Of a stretch of DNA of 64,000 nt, positions 57,122-64,000 are shown in pieces; positions within the stretch are counted from its first letter, which is position 1, and the number at the start of each line of letters is the position of its first letter. Source of the stretch: Spirosoma luteum DSM 19990. GTDB taxonomy: Bacteria; Bacteroidota; Bacteroidia; Cytophagales; Spirosomataceae. The position numbers were made by a program, and so were the translations under genes. The stretch is from the NCBI RefSeq assembly GCF_000374065.1, contig NZ_KB893311.1:124001-188000 (forward strand), given 5' to 3'. The notes below the pieces were generated by a model, which was given only the letters and a program-made list of their open reading frames with translations, did no database searches and had not been told where the DNA came from.

Positions 57122-57709
57122 ATGAATCGATTGTCTACGAATTATTACCTGGAGGTTGCTCAGTCATTTCTTCAATTAGAGGAAGATATAAGGTCGCTGC
57201 TGGTTAACTCATCCTACTACGAATTTGAAGCCTACAAATGGGCATCGATGGCCGCTTACCAGAATAAACGAAATGGACACACACGGTTTACGATGGAAGA
57301 AGTAGCTGCCATTGTGAAAGCAACTCCAGCGCTGGAAGACCGCTTACCAGTTGTTATTAATTATGATAAACTTCGGCGCCGGCTAGCTGATGATATACTG
57401 GCAACTCAAATTCAACTCAAGCTTCTGTTCGATAAAACTCCCAAACAGCCAGCAATTGTTACAACCTGGAAGGGTCCCGCCGTAATCTCTTATAATCAAT
57501 TTATTCTCCGGGTACTTGATTATGCCCTTTGGACTCCCGGTGAAATAAGCGCCGTTGTCACTCGGTTAGAAGAATATGGCCAGGCCCTGATCAGACTGGC
57601 CAACCCCGCCGACCACTTTATTGCTGAACCTGATCCCTCGGTTCAGGAAAGTAATCGCGCCCGGTATGGAAAGGGAAAAAACAAAAAAAAGTCAACGGCC
57701 GCACGCTGA
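57122..57709 (+). CDS. Unknown 195-residue protein
   Basis: ATG 57122 (MNRLSTNYYLEVAQSFLQLE) is preferred to an upstream in-frame alternative at 56996 because the added sequence is not coding-like. It is strongly helical: EEDIRSLLVNSSYYEFEAYK, EVAAIVKATPALEDRLPVVI, DKLRRRLADDILATQIQLKL, VLDYALWTPGEISAVVTRLE, with a Lys-rich tail (RYGKGKNKKKSTAAR). A nucleic-acid or membrane-associated role is possible from the tail. No family is recognised. It is the last plus-strand gene before the convergent tra operon. Confidence 0.5.
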   Translation: MNRLSTNYYLEVAQSFLQLEEDIRSLLVNSSYYEFEAYKWASMAAYQNKRNGHTRFTMEEVAAIVKATPALEDRLPVVINYDKLRRRLADDILATQIQLKLLFDKTPKQPAIVTTWKGPAVISYNQFILRVLDYALWTPGEISAVVTRLEEYGQALIRLANPADHFIAEPDPSVQESNRARYGKGKNKKKSTAAR

Positions 57710-57766
57710 CTTTATAATTCATTTCGCGCTGATTCGAACCTACAAGCGCAGATAATGGATCCAGGT

Positions 57767-58705
57767 TTAAAAATTGTCAACCTCCATTTGTAAAATATCT
57801 GCCGTTGGAAAACCAAATGATTCAATAAGTACGTTTTCTCCGACTGTTTTTCCAACCTGGTTCGAGAGCAGTATTTCTAAAATTTCCTGCAGCTGCTTGA
57901 GCGCTGGCCTTAAAAAGGTTTGTGCTATACCCGATGTATAAAAATGGGTGGTTGTAAGCAAACCAGTGTACCAGTTTTCAGCTTCATATCTGGCAGTAAA
58001 CAATTGTTGGTACAGGAGTAAAGCCTGGTTTGTCATTCGCGCAAATTTATCGTTACTTCCTTCCCATACCTGATGATTGATTTCCCATAATTCTTCATCT
58101 AATTGCCTATCTTCCCGAATCAGTGCCGTAAGGGGAAGCGCAGTTAACAAGGCAAATCGCTCTGGTTGTAAGGTGATGGCCTTTGGGCAGGTAAGAATAC
58201 ACCTACTATAATATGTAAGTCCGCCTTGGGAAACGAAGGTCAACGCGTTGGGTTGTGAATCGTTGATTAAGGCACTATAAAGACTTTGAAAACGCTGATA
58301 CTTAAGCTGAATCAATTCATCATTAATAAGCACTTTGATGCGGTAAGATTTACTTAAAAATTCGCCTGACTCGTTAATGTGCTTCATCGAGAGGCCGTAC
58401 AATTGACTCAGTCGTGCTTCGCAAGAAGCTAACCCTTCAAGGCGACTTTGCTCTTTATAATAGGTCGATAGATTGAACAAAAATGTCCATGGGGAAAGAG
58501 GCTTGTTGGCTTTAGTTAACACCTGATTTGTTAAATCAATTTCGTCTTGCACGCTTTGTGCTTCATACCCGAAGCCTCTGGCTTTAATCAATAGGTCATT
58601 CAGGAACAACTGCTCAATTTCCGTATTCAAACGGTCGAGATCACGCTGCAGATCAAAAGCGTAAAACAGTAACTTATCAAATCGATACAGGCGATTTTCG
58701 GGCAT
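57767..58705 (-). CDS. Unknown protein at the end of the tra operon (312 residues)
   Basis: ATG 58705 (MPENRLYRFDKLLFYAFDLQ) is preferred over a TTG at 58738. The sequence is helical and soluble: RDLDRLNTEIEQLFLNDLLI, AARLSQL-type repeats, YRIKVLINDELIQLKYQRFQ, ALLTALPLTALIREDRQLDE, TFLRPALKQLQEILEILLSN. No signal peptide or known family. It is downstream of traQ by 31 bp on the same strand, in the place where Bacteroides-type tra operons carry accessory genes. It is convergent with the plus-strand genes. A mobilisation-linked role is possible. Confidence 0.5.
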   Translation of the reverse strand: MPENRLYRFDKLLFYAFDLQRDLDRLNTEIEQLFLNDLLIKARGFGYEAQSVQDEIDLTNQVLTKANKPLSPWTFLFNLSTYYKEQSRLEGLASCEARLSQLYGLSMKHINESGEFLSKSYRIKVLINDELIQLKYQRFQSLYSALINDSQPNALTFVSQGGLTYYSRCILTCPKAITLQPERFALLTALPLTALIREDRQLDEELWEINHQVWEGSNDKFARMTNQALLLYQQLFTARYEAENWYTGLLTTTHFYTSGIAQTFLRPALKQLQEILEILLSNQVGKTVGENVLIESFGFPTADILQMEVDNF

Positions 58706-58769
58706 GGCGCTATGGGTTGTATATGAAAAGGAAGACAATCAACCAGGTCAAACTTATACGATCAGATGG

Positions 58770-59177
58770 TTACTGGGCGTTGGTCGTCACGGTTAAATTG
58801 AGCGTTTGGCTCACATTATTCTGATCCGTAATGATCAACTCAAAGTTGTTGGAGCCGGCCACCGACGAGGTAAAGCGCAAGGTGGGTGTTAGCGTTTTTA
58901 GCGCGGTTGCTTTATTTTCGACGACATTGGTATAATCAATATACAGGGTACCGGGCGTATCCGTTTGATTACGCCAACGTAGCGAATACTGGCTTAAGCT
59001 CGTCAGTCGCTCGGGCTTAATGGTGATGCCAAACGTCGCGGGTGCACCAACTTTAACGGCCGTTGGCAACGGTTCATTAGTGATGGTAAAGGGAAACTGA
59101 GTCTGAATAGTAAGAGAATCCGTATTACAGCTCAGCATGAGTAGACTTACTAGCAGGGACAATAAGAGTGGTCGCAT
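58770..59177 (-). CDS. traQ: Conjugal transfer protein TraQ-like (DUF3872) lipoprotein
   Basis: 135 residues. A lipoprotein signal (MRPLLLSLLVSLLMLSC, lipobox LMLSC, Cys about 17) is followed by QTQFPFTITNEPLPTAVKVG, ATFGITIKPERLTSLSQYSL and FELIITDQNNVSQTLNLTVT, matching DUF3872/TraQ: mature N-terminal 'Q..PF.......P..V..G....I...', and a beta end with ITDQ.N. It is an outer- or inner-membrane anchored periplasmic subunit of the Bacteroidota conjugation apparatus. It lies between traO (12 bp) and the 312-residue gene. Function in the apparatus is not known in detail. Confidence 0.72.
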   Translation of the reverse strand: MRPLLLSLLVSLLMLSCNTDSLTIQTQFPFTITNEPLPTAVKVGAPATFGITIKPERLTSLSQYSLRWRNQTDTPGTLYIDYTNVVENKATALKTLTPTLRFTSSVAGSNNFELIITDQNNVSQTLNLTVTTNAQ

Positions 59178-59189
59178 TGGCGTAAGGGC

Positions 59190-59777
59190 TTAATGTTTGA
59201 AAAAACTGAATCGTACTCCGATCGTACCATACGTACGAAAGCTGCCAACTTCTGAATAAGGTAACCACCGCTCCGAAACGGCTAGAAACAACGCGGTTCG
59301 TTCCAGAAAGTATAGTTCTCCCTCCAGACCCGTCTGCAGCCCCATCGTGCCCGTCGACCTATTCAGTATTGTACCTTGGGCCAATTCCAGGTTATTACGA
59401 TTGACCATCTCAACGCCTACATTAGCCCCAATCAAAGGCATGATGTAGTAGTTTCGGCGCAGGTCATGAAACGTGATAGGAGCCCAGTCGAAGGAAAGCA
59501 GATGCCGCTCTGTCATCAGCCGGTCATCAAAAAACTGGTAAAATTTCCGGTCATACTGATAGGCAACCTTCCAATACGTTTCGGTTTTGGTGTAACGAAC
59601 CAGGTCGATACCGCCAGCATAACCCTGGCCATCGCCGTTGTGGGGTTTTGCCGGAAATTTATCAACGATGCCTACGTAAGGCGTGAGGGCCAGCTGTCCT
59701 TTGATATGACGCTGAGGAAAGGCCTGGTGAAAGGAAATCACCAGCAGGAAACTGAATAGAATGAGTCGCAGGTTCAT
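59190..59777 (-). CDS. traO: Conjugal transfer protein TraO-like
   Basis: 195 residues. A signal peptide (MNLRLILFSFLLVISFHQAF, cleavage PQRH) is followed by a beta-barrel-like sequence (LALTPYVGIVDKFPAKPHNG, IDLVRYTKTETYWKVAYQYD, FLERTALFLAVSERWLPYSE) ending GVRFSFFKH. TraO of the Bacteroides CTn family has this size and a conserved TPY.G start. It is predicted to sit in the outer membrane or periplasm. It directly follows traN (2 bp gap). It completes the order K-L-M-N-O-Q with its neighbours. Confidence 0.75.
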   Translation of the reverse strand: MNLRLILFSFLLVISFHQAFPQRHIKGQLALTPYVGIVDKFPAKPHNGDGQGYAGGIDLVRYTKTETYWKVAYQYDRKFYQFFDDRLMTERHLLSFDWAPITFHDLRRNYYIMPLIGANVGVEMVNRNNLELAQGTILNRSTGTMGLQTGLEGELYFLERTALFLAVSERWLPYSEVGSFRTYGTIGVRFSFFKH

Positions 59778-59779
59778 AA

Positions 59780-60790
59780 TTATAGCTTATCAGCGTTCAT
59801 GATGTCTTCGTTATTGATGACAAACGAGAGGGTACGTCCCCCGTTTATCTCCCCAGCCATGACCAAAATCCGTTTTTCGTCGGGAATAGTAAATTTTTGA
59901 AAAGCAAATACGCGCTCGACGGCCATATGCCCCTTAATTGTCTTGATTGCATCGTTGTAGACGTAGAAAGGCAAAACTTCTACTTCCTGAAGCGATGAGC
60001 GTTTAGCAACCGTCTTGTCGACGACAAAAAATCGGATGTAGTCTACGTCATAATTGATGTTAGACTTATTTTGAATGTTCATTTTATAATAAATGACATT
60101 GTCCTTGACGTACACACCCCTCAAGGTTGCTTCCATGCGGTTGGCCTCCATGCCCAGATGCCGGATATCACGGCTCTTTTTAAGAATCGTCGTGCAGTTA
60201 TAGACCACCTCAGACTGCGTAGCGTTGACACCCGAAAATTGAATGATACCGCCTTTGGGATCCGATCCGTTGATCAATACGTTACTGGCCGATTTACTGA
60301 TGGTTTCACCCGTCAGCGTGTTAGCCGCCAGGTTTAGCGCCAGCACCGTGGGTTGCTCGTTGTAGTTGGCCACGAATGACCAGAATTTTCCATCCGTCGT
60401 GATAACTGAGAAGTTGGTTTCATTAAAACCGTTGCGGGTAGCCTTGACCTTCAAAACATTCTCAACCTCACTTGCTTTGTCAGCGATAATATCCCGACTG
60501 CCTAAATCGACAGAACGAATCGTGGTAGGGAAAATGACCGATACCGTCTTGTTGAAGGGCAGCTCCACGTAATACGAGCGTACAACATTATTTTCCTGAA
60601 TGGGTATCGCTGGGGCAGACGGAGTAATGATGGTCGAAATAGGGGAGGGTACTGACGGCATTTCCCCGACTGCCTTGGCTGGCACTGATTGGCTCGTATC
60701 AGCTACCGTTTTATGGAAAACTGTTTGGGCAAACACCGGCGCGGTGTTCAAACCTGCGAAAAGGAATACATTAATGATGAAAATCTTCAT
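59780..60790 (-). CDS. traN: Conjugal transfer protein TraN (DUF4138)
   Basis: 336 residues. A signal peptide (about 1-22, LNTAPVFAQ) precedes the TraN domain: SYYVELPFNKTVSVIFPTTI (about 66-85), RSVDLGSRDIIADKASEVEN, VLKVKATRNGFNETNFSVIT, then the C-terminal region KDNVIYYKMNIQNKSNINYD with VDKTVAKRSSLQEVE (about 230-270) and VFAFQKFTIPDEKRILV. DUF4138/TraN is a periplasmic or outer-membrane core subunit, probably like VirB9, of Bacteroidota T4SS. It is transcribed after traM. Downstream traO starts 2 bp later. Confidence 0.88.
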   Translation of the reverse strand: MKIFIINVFLFAGLNTAPVFAQTVFHKTVADTSQSVPAKAVGEMPSVPSPISTIITPSAPAIPIQENNVVRSYYVELPFNKTVSVIFPTTIRSVDLGSRDIIADKASEVENVLKVKATRNGFNETNFSVITTDGKFWSFVANYNEQPTVLALNLAANTLTGETISKSASNVLINGSDPKGGIIQFSGVNATQSEVVYNCTTILKKSRDIRHLGMEANRMEATLRGVYVKDNVIYYKMNIQNKSNINYDVDYIRFFVVDKTVAKRSSLQEVEVLPFYVYNDAIKTIKGHMAVERVFAFQKFTIPDEKRILVMAGEINGGRTLSFVINNEDIMNADKL

Positions 60791-60848
60791 AGTCCGAAAT
60801 AAATTTTAGTTTTTTTATTGAAATTTTATTTTGATCAGATCAAAAAAA

Positions 60849-62264
60849 TCACTGGTTAGATGAATAATCGTATCGACCGCCGGGAGTATTGATAGACGCT
60901 GGATAGCCATTTGGCGGGCGATTCACCGGATAATTTTGGGGAGCCTGCTGATAATTTGAATTGGTAGTGGTCGGAGTTTCCGTCTGACGCAGATAAATAA
61001 TGTGGTTGTTTTTCAGATGAGCCCGCTGAAGCGTTGTCTTTTTGGTTGCAATGGCTCGAACGCCCTGAATGCCGGCCTGAGCTGCGGATGCACCGGCCAT
61101 TGCTGCTACATTACCAGTTGTTGCGCCATAGGTGTTCATGTTGATGTTGCCTACGCTCTGACCCAGGGCTTGACGGGCTTCGGGCAACCCTTGAATTTCG
61201 GGTACATACACGCCGGCGATCCCGTCGATGTCGAGGGCCGTCATGTTAACGGGAAAGATATGATCTTCATAAACCACATCCGTAATTTTTATCTGGACTC
61301 GCTGCGTAGAGAAACTGCCTATTCCAAACAGAAGTGTATTTTCGGGAATAACAACTCCCCGTACTTTAATGGACTGTAGCAGCCGTAATTTGATTCGGCT
61401 ACCGCTCATTATATCCTGATTTCCGTACACCATTGCCCGAATGGTACCGACTTCAGCTTCCAGTAGGCGGCGTTCGTTTTTTTTCTGATCTTCAGAATAT
61501 AGTCCATAAAAGGTATTGCCCCCCTCTGAGCGGTCGTTCAGTGAACTGATTACTTCTGACTGATCAACTTTGTAAACAGTTCTTTTTTCTTCCTCCGCAG
61601 TTTTTTGATTCGCTTTATCCCGGTTGTATTGCTCCAGTAAGCCCGTTAACCGCTCCTGCTTGCGAAGCGCCTCTTTGTACTCCGCCTTTTTACGCTCCTC
61701 CTCACCAGCTGAGACCGTACTCCGACGTTCGGATGGTTCGTCAGCGAGCATTACATCCTTTTCCGAAAGAGGAGGTCTATTAACAGACAACCGAGATCCA
61801 CCTGGTCGGAGTGACTGCGGCAATGACGGATTCCCCCGACCATAGCCGGCCGATACTTCGTTGGGACTAGTCGCCGGGTTGTACGTGGAATCAATACGCC
61901 GTAGGGCTTTTGGATCATGAACAGGTCGATATTTCTGCCCATACATATACCCATCTAATTCACCTGGTACGGTTGGGTTCATGGCCTTACCCGCAGCAGC
62001 AATGGCGGTTTCCGAGCTTGGATTGCGGTCCAAGGCTTGCTGCTGTAGATCCAGCCGATTATTAGCATGGGAGGTATCGGTTCGAGCCAGAGGGACGGTA
62101 CTATTTATAGCTGAAACGGGCTGGTTAGTAACGGCCGACGAGGTATCATCTTTCAGTACGTACCACAGAAACAGACTGGTAACAATCAAAAGCACCGGAA
62201 GGCTCATCAGGAATTTCTTGTCCTGGAACAAATCCTTGATTGATTTTTTTTCTTGCGTATCCAT
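60849..62264 (-). CDS. traM: Conjugal transfer protein TraM
   Basis: 471 residues. One membrane segment (about 18-38, FLMSLPVLLIVTSLFLWYVL) near the N-terminus is followed by a long disordered, charged middle (about 60-260, with Arg/Lys/Glu-rich coiled coil KAEYKEALRKQERLTGLLEQ), and a conserved C-terminal domain: IRAMVYGNQDIMSGSRIKLR, LLFGIGSFSTQRVQIKITDV, VYEDHIFPVNMTALDIDGIA, LPEARQALGQSVGNINMNTY. This is the TraM (VirB10-like) layout in Bacteroides-type systems. It spans the inner membrane and periplasm. It follows traL by 6 bp. Confidence 0.88.
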   Translation of the reverse strand: MDTQEKKSIKDLFQDKKFLMSLPVLLIVTSLFLWYVLKDDTSSAVTNQPVSAINSTVPLARTDTSHANNRLDLQQQALDRNPSSETAIAAAGKAMNPTVPGELDGYMYGQKYRPVHDPKALRRIDSTYNPATSPNEVSAGYGRGNPSLPQSLRPGGSRLSVNRPPLSEKDVMLADEPSERRSTVSAGEEERKKAEYKEALRKQERLTGLLEQYNRDKANQKTAEEEKRTVYKVDQSEVISSLNDRSEGGNTFYGLYSEDQKKNERRLLEAEVGTIRAMVYGNQDIMSGSRIKLRLLQSIKVRGVVIPENTLLFGIGSFSTQRVQIKITDVVYEDHIFPVNMTALDIDGIAGVYVPEIQGLPEARQALGQSVGNINMNTYGATTGNVAAMAGASAAQAGIQGVRAIATKKTTLQRAHLKNNHIIYLRQTETPTTTNSNYQQAPQNYPVNRPPNGYPASINTPGGRYDYSSNQ

Positions 62265-62270
62265 AGGGAC

Positions 62271-62570
62271 TTAGCGGGTAGGCGTTAATTTGTGAGTATG
62301 TAATTCGTTCATATAAAGCTGGTGTTGCGCTGTAGAGTCCCCTGGCCTGGCTGGGGAGTACTCTTTAGCTGACGCTGGAGAAGGCTTTAACTGTTGACTT
62401 AAATTCGCCAACAAGACCAAAAACAAACTGCCAAAGAGCAGCAAGACCTCTCGTTTGCGCTGGGTCAGCGGTCGTTTTTCCCACACTCTTATCCAGCGCG
62501 TGAATTGAATCAGGTTGTAGCGCCGAATGAGAGCCACTTGATGAACCGGATTGCGCAGGTGTAATTTCAT
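62271..62570 (-). CDS. traL: Conjugal transfer protein TraL-like small membrane protein
   Basis: 99 residues. A basic N-terminus (MKLHLRNPVHQVALIRRYNL with QFTRWIRVWEKRPLTQRKRE) is followed by one hydrophobic helix (VLLLFGSLFLVLLANLSQQL, about 45-64) and a polar tail. In Bacteroides tra operons a small single-pass protein, TraL, lies between TraK and TraM, matching position and size. The start overlaps the traK stop by 1 bp, so they are coupled. It is probably an inner-membrane accessory subunit. Family identity is from synteny more than sequence. Confidence 0.65.
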   Translation of the reverse strand: MKLHLRNPVHQVALIRRYNLIQFTRWIRVWEKRPLTQRKREVLLLFGSLFLVLLANLSQQLKPSPASAKEYSPARPGDSTAQHQLYMNELHTHKLTPTR

Positions 62571-63226
62571 TAGTAAGTGCTCCGGTTATTTCGATTAACC
62601 GTTTCGATGTCCGTGTTATCAACCGGCAGAAACCGTTCGATCTGAAATCCGTGGGGATTGTTATCGGTCCGCGCAACATCAATCAGGTAGCCTTCAACGA
62701 CCAGATTTCGAACGGTTATTGTCGTTTCCCGAATTAGAATTTCCCGGCCTTTAGCCCGAAACTTATATGGGCTCTGCGTGAAGTCTACTTTAATGTTGTT
62801 CTTGTCAATTTCGACTTTCTGATGCACATTACCCTGAATCAGGTTTTGGTAATAGCCCTTCTCGGACAAGTCTTTATACAGCCGCCCGACGGATTCGTCC
62901 CCCAAGTAAGAAGCCTCTTTAATGCTATTTTTGATTTGGTTTTCGTCGGGCTCCAGTTCAAAGAAAGCTTTCATAAACACGCGGATGTGATCACGAGCTT
63001 CAGCGGGACGGTTCATATTGTGTTCCTGAGCCATGGCCAGCATAATGCTTTTGCCCCCATCCATCACGTAAACCTTTTGCCGGGATTTCTCAACGGCATC
63101 AAACGCCCAGAAACTGATAGCTGAGGAAAATCCCAGGCAACCGATGATAACCACAAGCATAAATAAACGCATCAGGCTAAAGCTGGTATCTATATCCTTG
63201 AGGGACTTAAAGTTTGGTGCTTCCAT
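62570..63226 (-). CDS. traK: Conjugal transfer protein TraK (VirB8-like)
   Basis: 218 residues. One membrane segment (about 20-43, LFMLVVIIGCLGFSSAISFW) near the N-terminus is followed by a periplasmic alpha/beta domain: KVYVMDGGKSIMLAMAQEHN, EARDHIRVFMKAFFELEPDE, YYQNLIQGNVHQKVEIDKNN, IKVDFTQSPYKFRAKGREIL, TTITVRNLVVEGYLIDVART. The RDHIRVFMKAFFELEPDE motif is typical of TraK. VirB8-like proteins scaffold the T4SS in the periplasm. It lies 32 bp after traJ and 1 bp overlaps traL. Confidence 0.9.
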   Translation of the reverse strand: MEAPNFKSLKDIDTSFSLMRLFMLVVIIGCLGFSSAISFWAFDAVEKSRQKVYVMDGGKSIMLAMAQEHNMNRPAEARDHIRVFMKAFFELEPDENQIKNSIKEASYLGDESVGRLYKDLSEKGYYQNLIQGNVHQKVEIDKNNIKVDFTQSPYKFRAKGREILIRETTITVRNLVVEGYLIDVARTDNNPHGFQIERFLPVDNTDIETVNRNNRSTY

Positions 63227-63258
63227 AATGAAAATGATTGATTAAAGCGTTAAAAAAG

Positions 63259-64000
63259 TTAAATGGAACTAACCGGAGATGGTATGGATGAACCCGCTCT
63301 GGCGACGCCGGACACGCCACCGGTGGCCGCGCCAACTACGGCGCCAGTACCTGCACCCATTGCCTGACCACCGCCTGCCAGACTTTTCACGGCTGAATCA
63401 GCCCCCGCCGATTCAATCACCCAGGAAGCTACTTTGGGTACCATAAAGTAGGCTACCGTACCGATGATGTAGAAAACGATCAGGCCGAAGTCGGAAGACG
63501 AGAATGAATCCTTAGGGGTGTTGACAATCTGAACGATGTCCGCTTTAAGCATGACAATGTGAATTTCTTCCAGAATGCCGCCCAGTACGTTGACAATTGG
63601 TATCCAAAGCAGTAAGTGGATCACCCGACTAATCCAGGCCGCCAGCCCCCCGTAAAACCATTCGAAGCAGGCTAAGCCAAACGTAATAGGTCCCATGATG
63701 AGGAGAACCAGTAAAAAAAACGTCATCAGAAATTTAATCGATAATGACGCCACGTTATAAGCCAGTTCTCCCAGCGTTAAGAGAAACTCATCAAAGTATT
63801 TCTGGATAGCATAGGATATTGCATTTGAAGCATACACACTTATCGAACCCGCCGGTAAATAATCCATCAACTTCTCGTACATAGTCAACTCACCATCACC
63901 ATTCAGATCCGGGTTGGCATTGATGATATCCTTTTTCTTTTGTTCCAAGGCCTGGTCTTTTTGATCGTTAAGTTGTTGGACCAGGGCAGACTTGGAGGTA
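63259..64000 (-). CDS. traJ: Conjugal transfer protein TraJ (VirB6-like), 5' end off-window
   Basis: The frame is open to the right edge (SALVQQLNDQKDQALEQKKK before the TTG at 63948), so the gene starts beyond 64000. Visible are about 245 codons: DGELTMYEKLMDYLPAGSIS, helices LAYNVASLSIKFLMTFFLLV, FGLACFEWFYGGLAAWISRV, FGLIVFYIIGTVAYFMVPKV, and the conserved GGLAAWISRVIHLLLWIPIV. A Gly/Ala/Ser-rich tail ends the protein. TraJ is the polytopic inner-membrane subunit of Bacteroides-type conjugation, similar to VirB6. It is upstream of traK. Confidence 0.85.
   Translation of the reverse strand, partial: TSKSALVQQLNDQKDQALEQKKKDIINANPDLNGDGELTMYEKLMDYLPAGSISVYASNAISYAIQKYFDEFLLTLGELAYNVASLSIKFLMTFFLLVLLIMGPITFGLACFEWFYGGLAAWISRVIHLLLWIPIVNVLGGILEEIHIVMLKADIVQIVNTPKDSFSSSDFGLIVFYIIGTVAYFMVPKVASWVIESAGADSAVKSLAGGGQAMGAGTGAVVGAATGGVSGVARAGSSIPSPVSSI

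Noticed and set aside
1-64000. tRNA, rRNA or known riboswitch
   Set aside because: No cloverleaf with CCA-side features, no conserved rRNA stretches and no riboswitch core was recognised when reading both strands.

Overview
The window looks like DNA from a Bacteroidota bacterium of the Cytophagales/Spirosoma type. The signs are the TAnnTTTG-type -7 promoter elements with TTG -33 elements, Bacteroides-type Tra proteins (TraJ-K-L-M-N-O-Q), a TonB receptor with an N-terminal carboxypeptidase-like domain, and families mostly seen in Bacteroidota (DUF6607, DUF6660, DUF5618, HmuY-like, CzcA-CzcC fusion). The right-hand 33 kb reads as the backbone of a plasmid or integrative conjugative element. No replication protein, relaxase or integrase is visible inside the window, so which of the two cannot be decided. 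No tRNA, rRNA or CRISPR array was seen.

Region 1 (1-6.3 kb) is a decaying iron/haem uptake locus. It holds a DUF4198-like secreted protein gene broken by an IS630 element, a PepSY membrane protein, a TonB-dependent receptor, the 3' stub of a HmuY-like gene, a DUF6607 gene and a MITE-like inverted-repeat unit.

Region 2 (6.3-25.2 kb) is an almost unbroken minus-strand metal-homeostasis cluster. Read in the direction of transcription it contains a DUF6660 Cys-rich protein, CzcA fused to CzcC, CzcB, a P1B-4 ATPase (SPC/HEG motifs), two small proteins, a ZIP transporter, a SpoIIAA-like protein, a low-affinity iron permease (frameshifted), a DUF1345 protein, a GmhA-type isomerase overlapping a CzcD exporter, a bestrophin-like channel, a UreH/RcnA-like membrane protein and a P1B-2 (Zn/Cd) ATPase. 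Together they export divalent metals from cytoplasm and periplasm, with import and control functions mixed in.

Region 3 (25.2-33.9 kb) is a junction of mobile DNA and debris: an IS110 transposase gene split by a complete group II intron, an IS3 remnant, a truncated umuC behind a umuD whose catalytic Lys appears to be Arg, a dead NUC1 nuclease gene, and an intact IS3-family element with a 3-bp target duplication.

Region 4 (31.8-57.7 kb) is the plasmid/ICE backbone, nearly all on the plus strand and more AT-rich. It carries a UvrD-like helicase, ParA plus a partner protein, an ArdC-like antirestriction protein, an ATP-grasp protein, a PRTRC cassette (E, C, F, B, ThiF), SSB, and about twenty short unknown genes. 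Its transcription units share a striking layout: a 3' palindrome, often an ACTACAC motif, then a G-rich box (GGGANNAAGGGGAAAGG), then a TTG -33 and a TATCTTTA -7 element. The distance from G-box to -7 element is 70-72 bp in all ten copies. Four units also end in, or are followed by, a palindrome with the same core, GTGTCAAAAATTTTTGACAC, whose flanking arms differ but (in two copies) stay complementary. This shared promoter and palindrome system is the most notable undescribed feature of the window.

Region 5 (57.7-64 kb) is the 3' end of a minus-strand conjugation operon (traJ, K, L, M, N, O, Q and one unknown gene), convergent with region 4 and running off the right edge. Several genes (iron permease, DUF5618, PRTRC-F) show single-base frame breaks, partly at homopolymers, which could be real decay, programmed frameshifting or assembly error.
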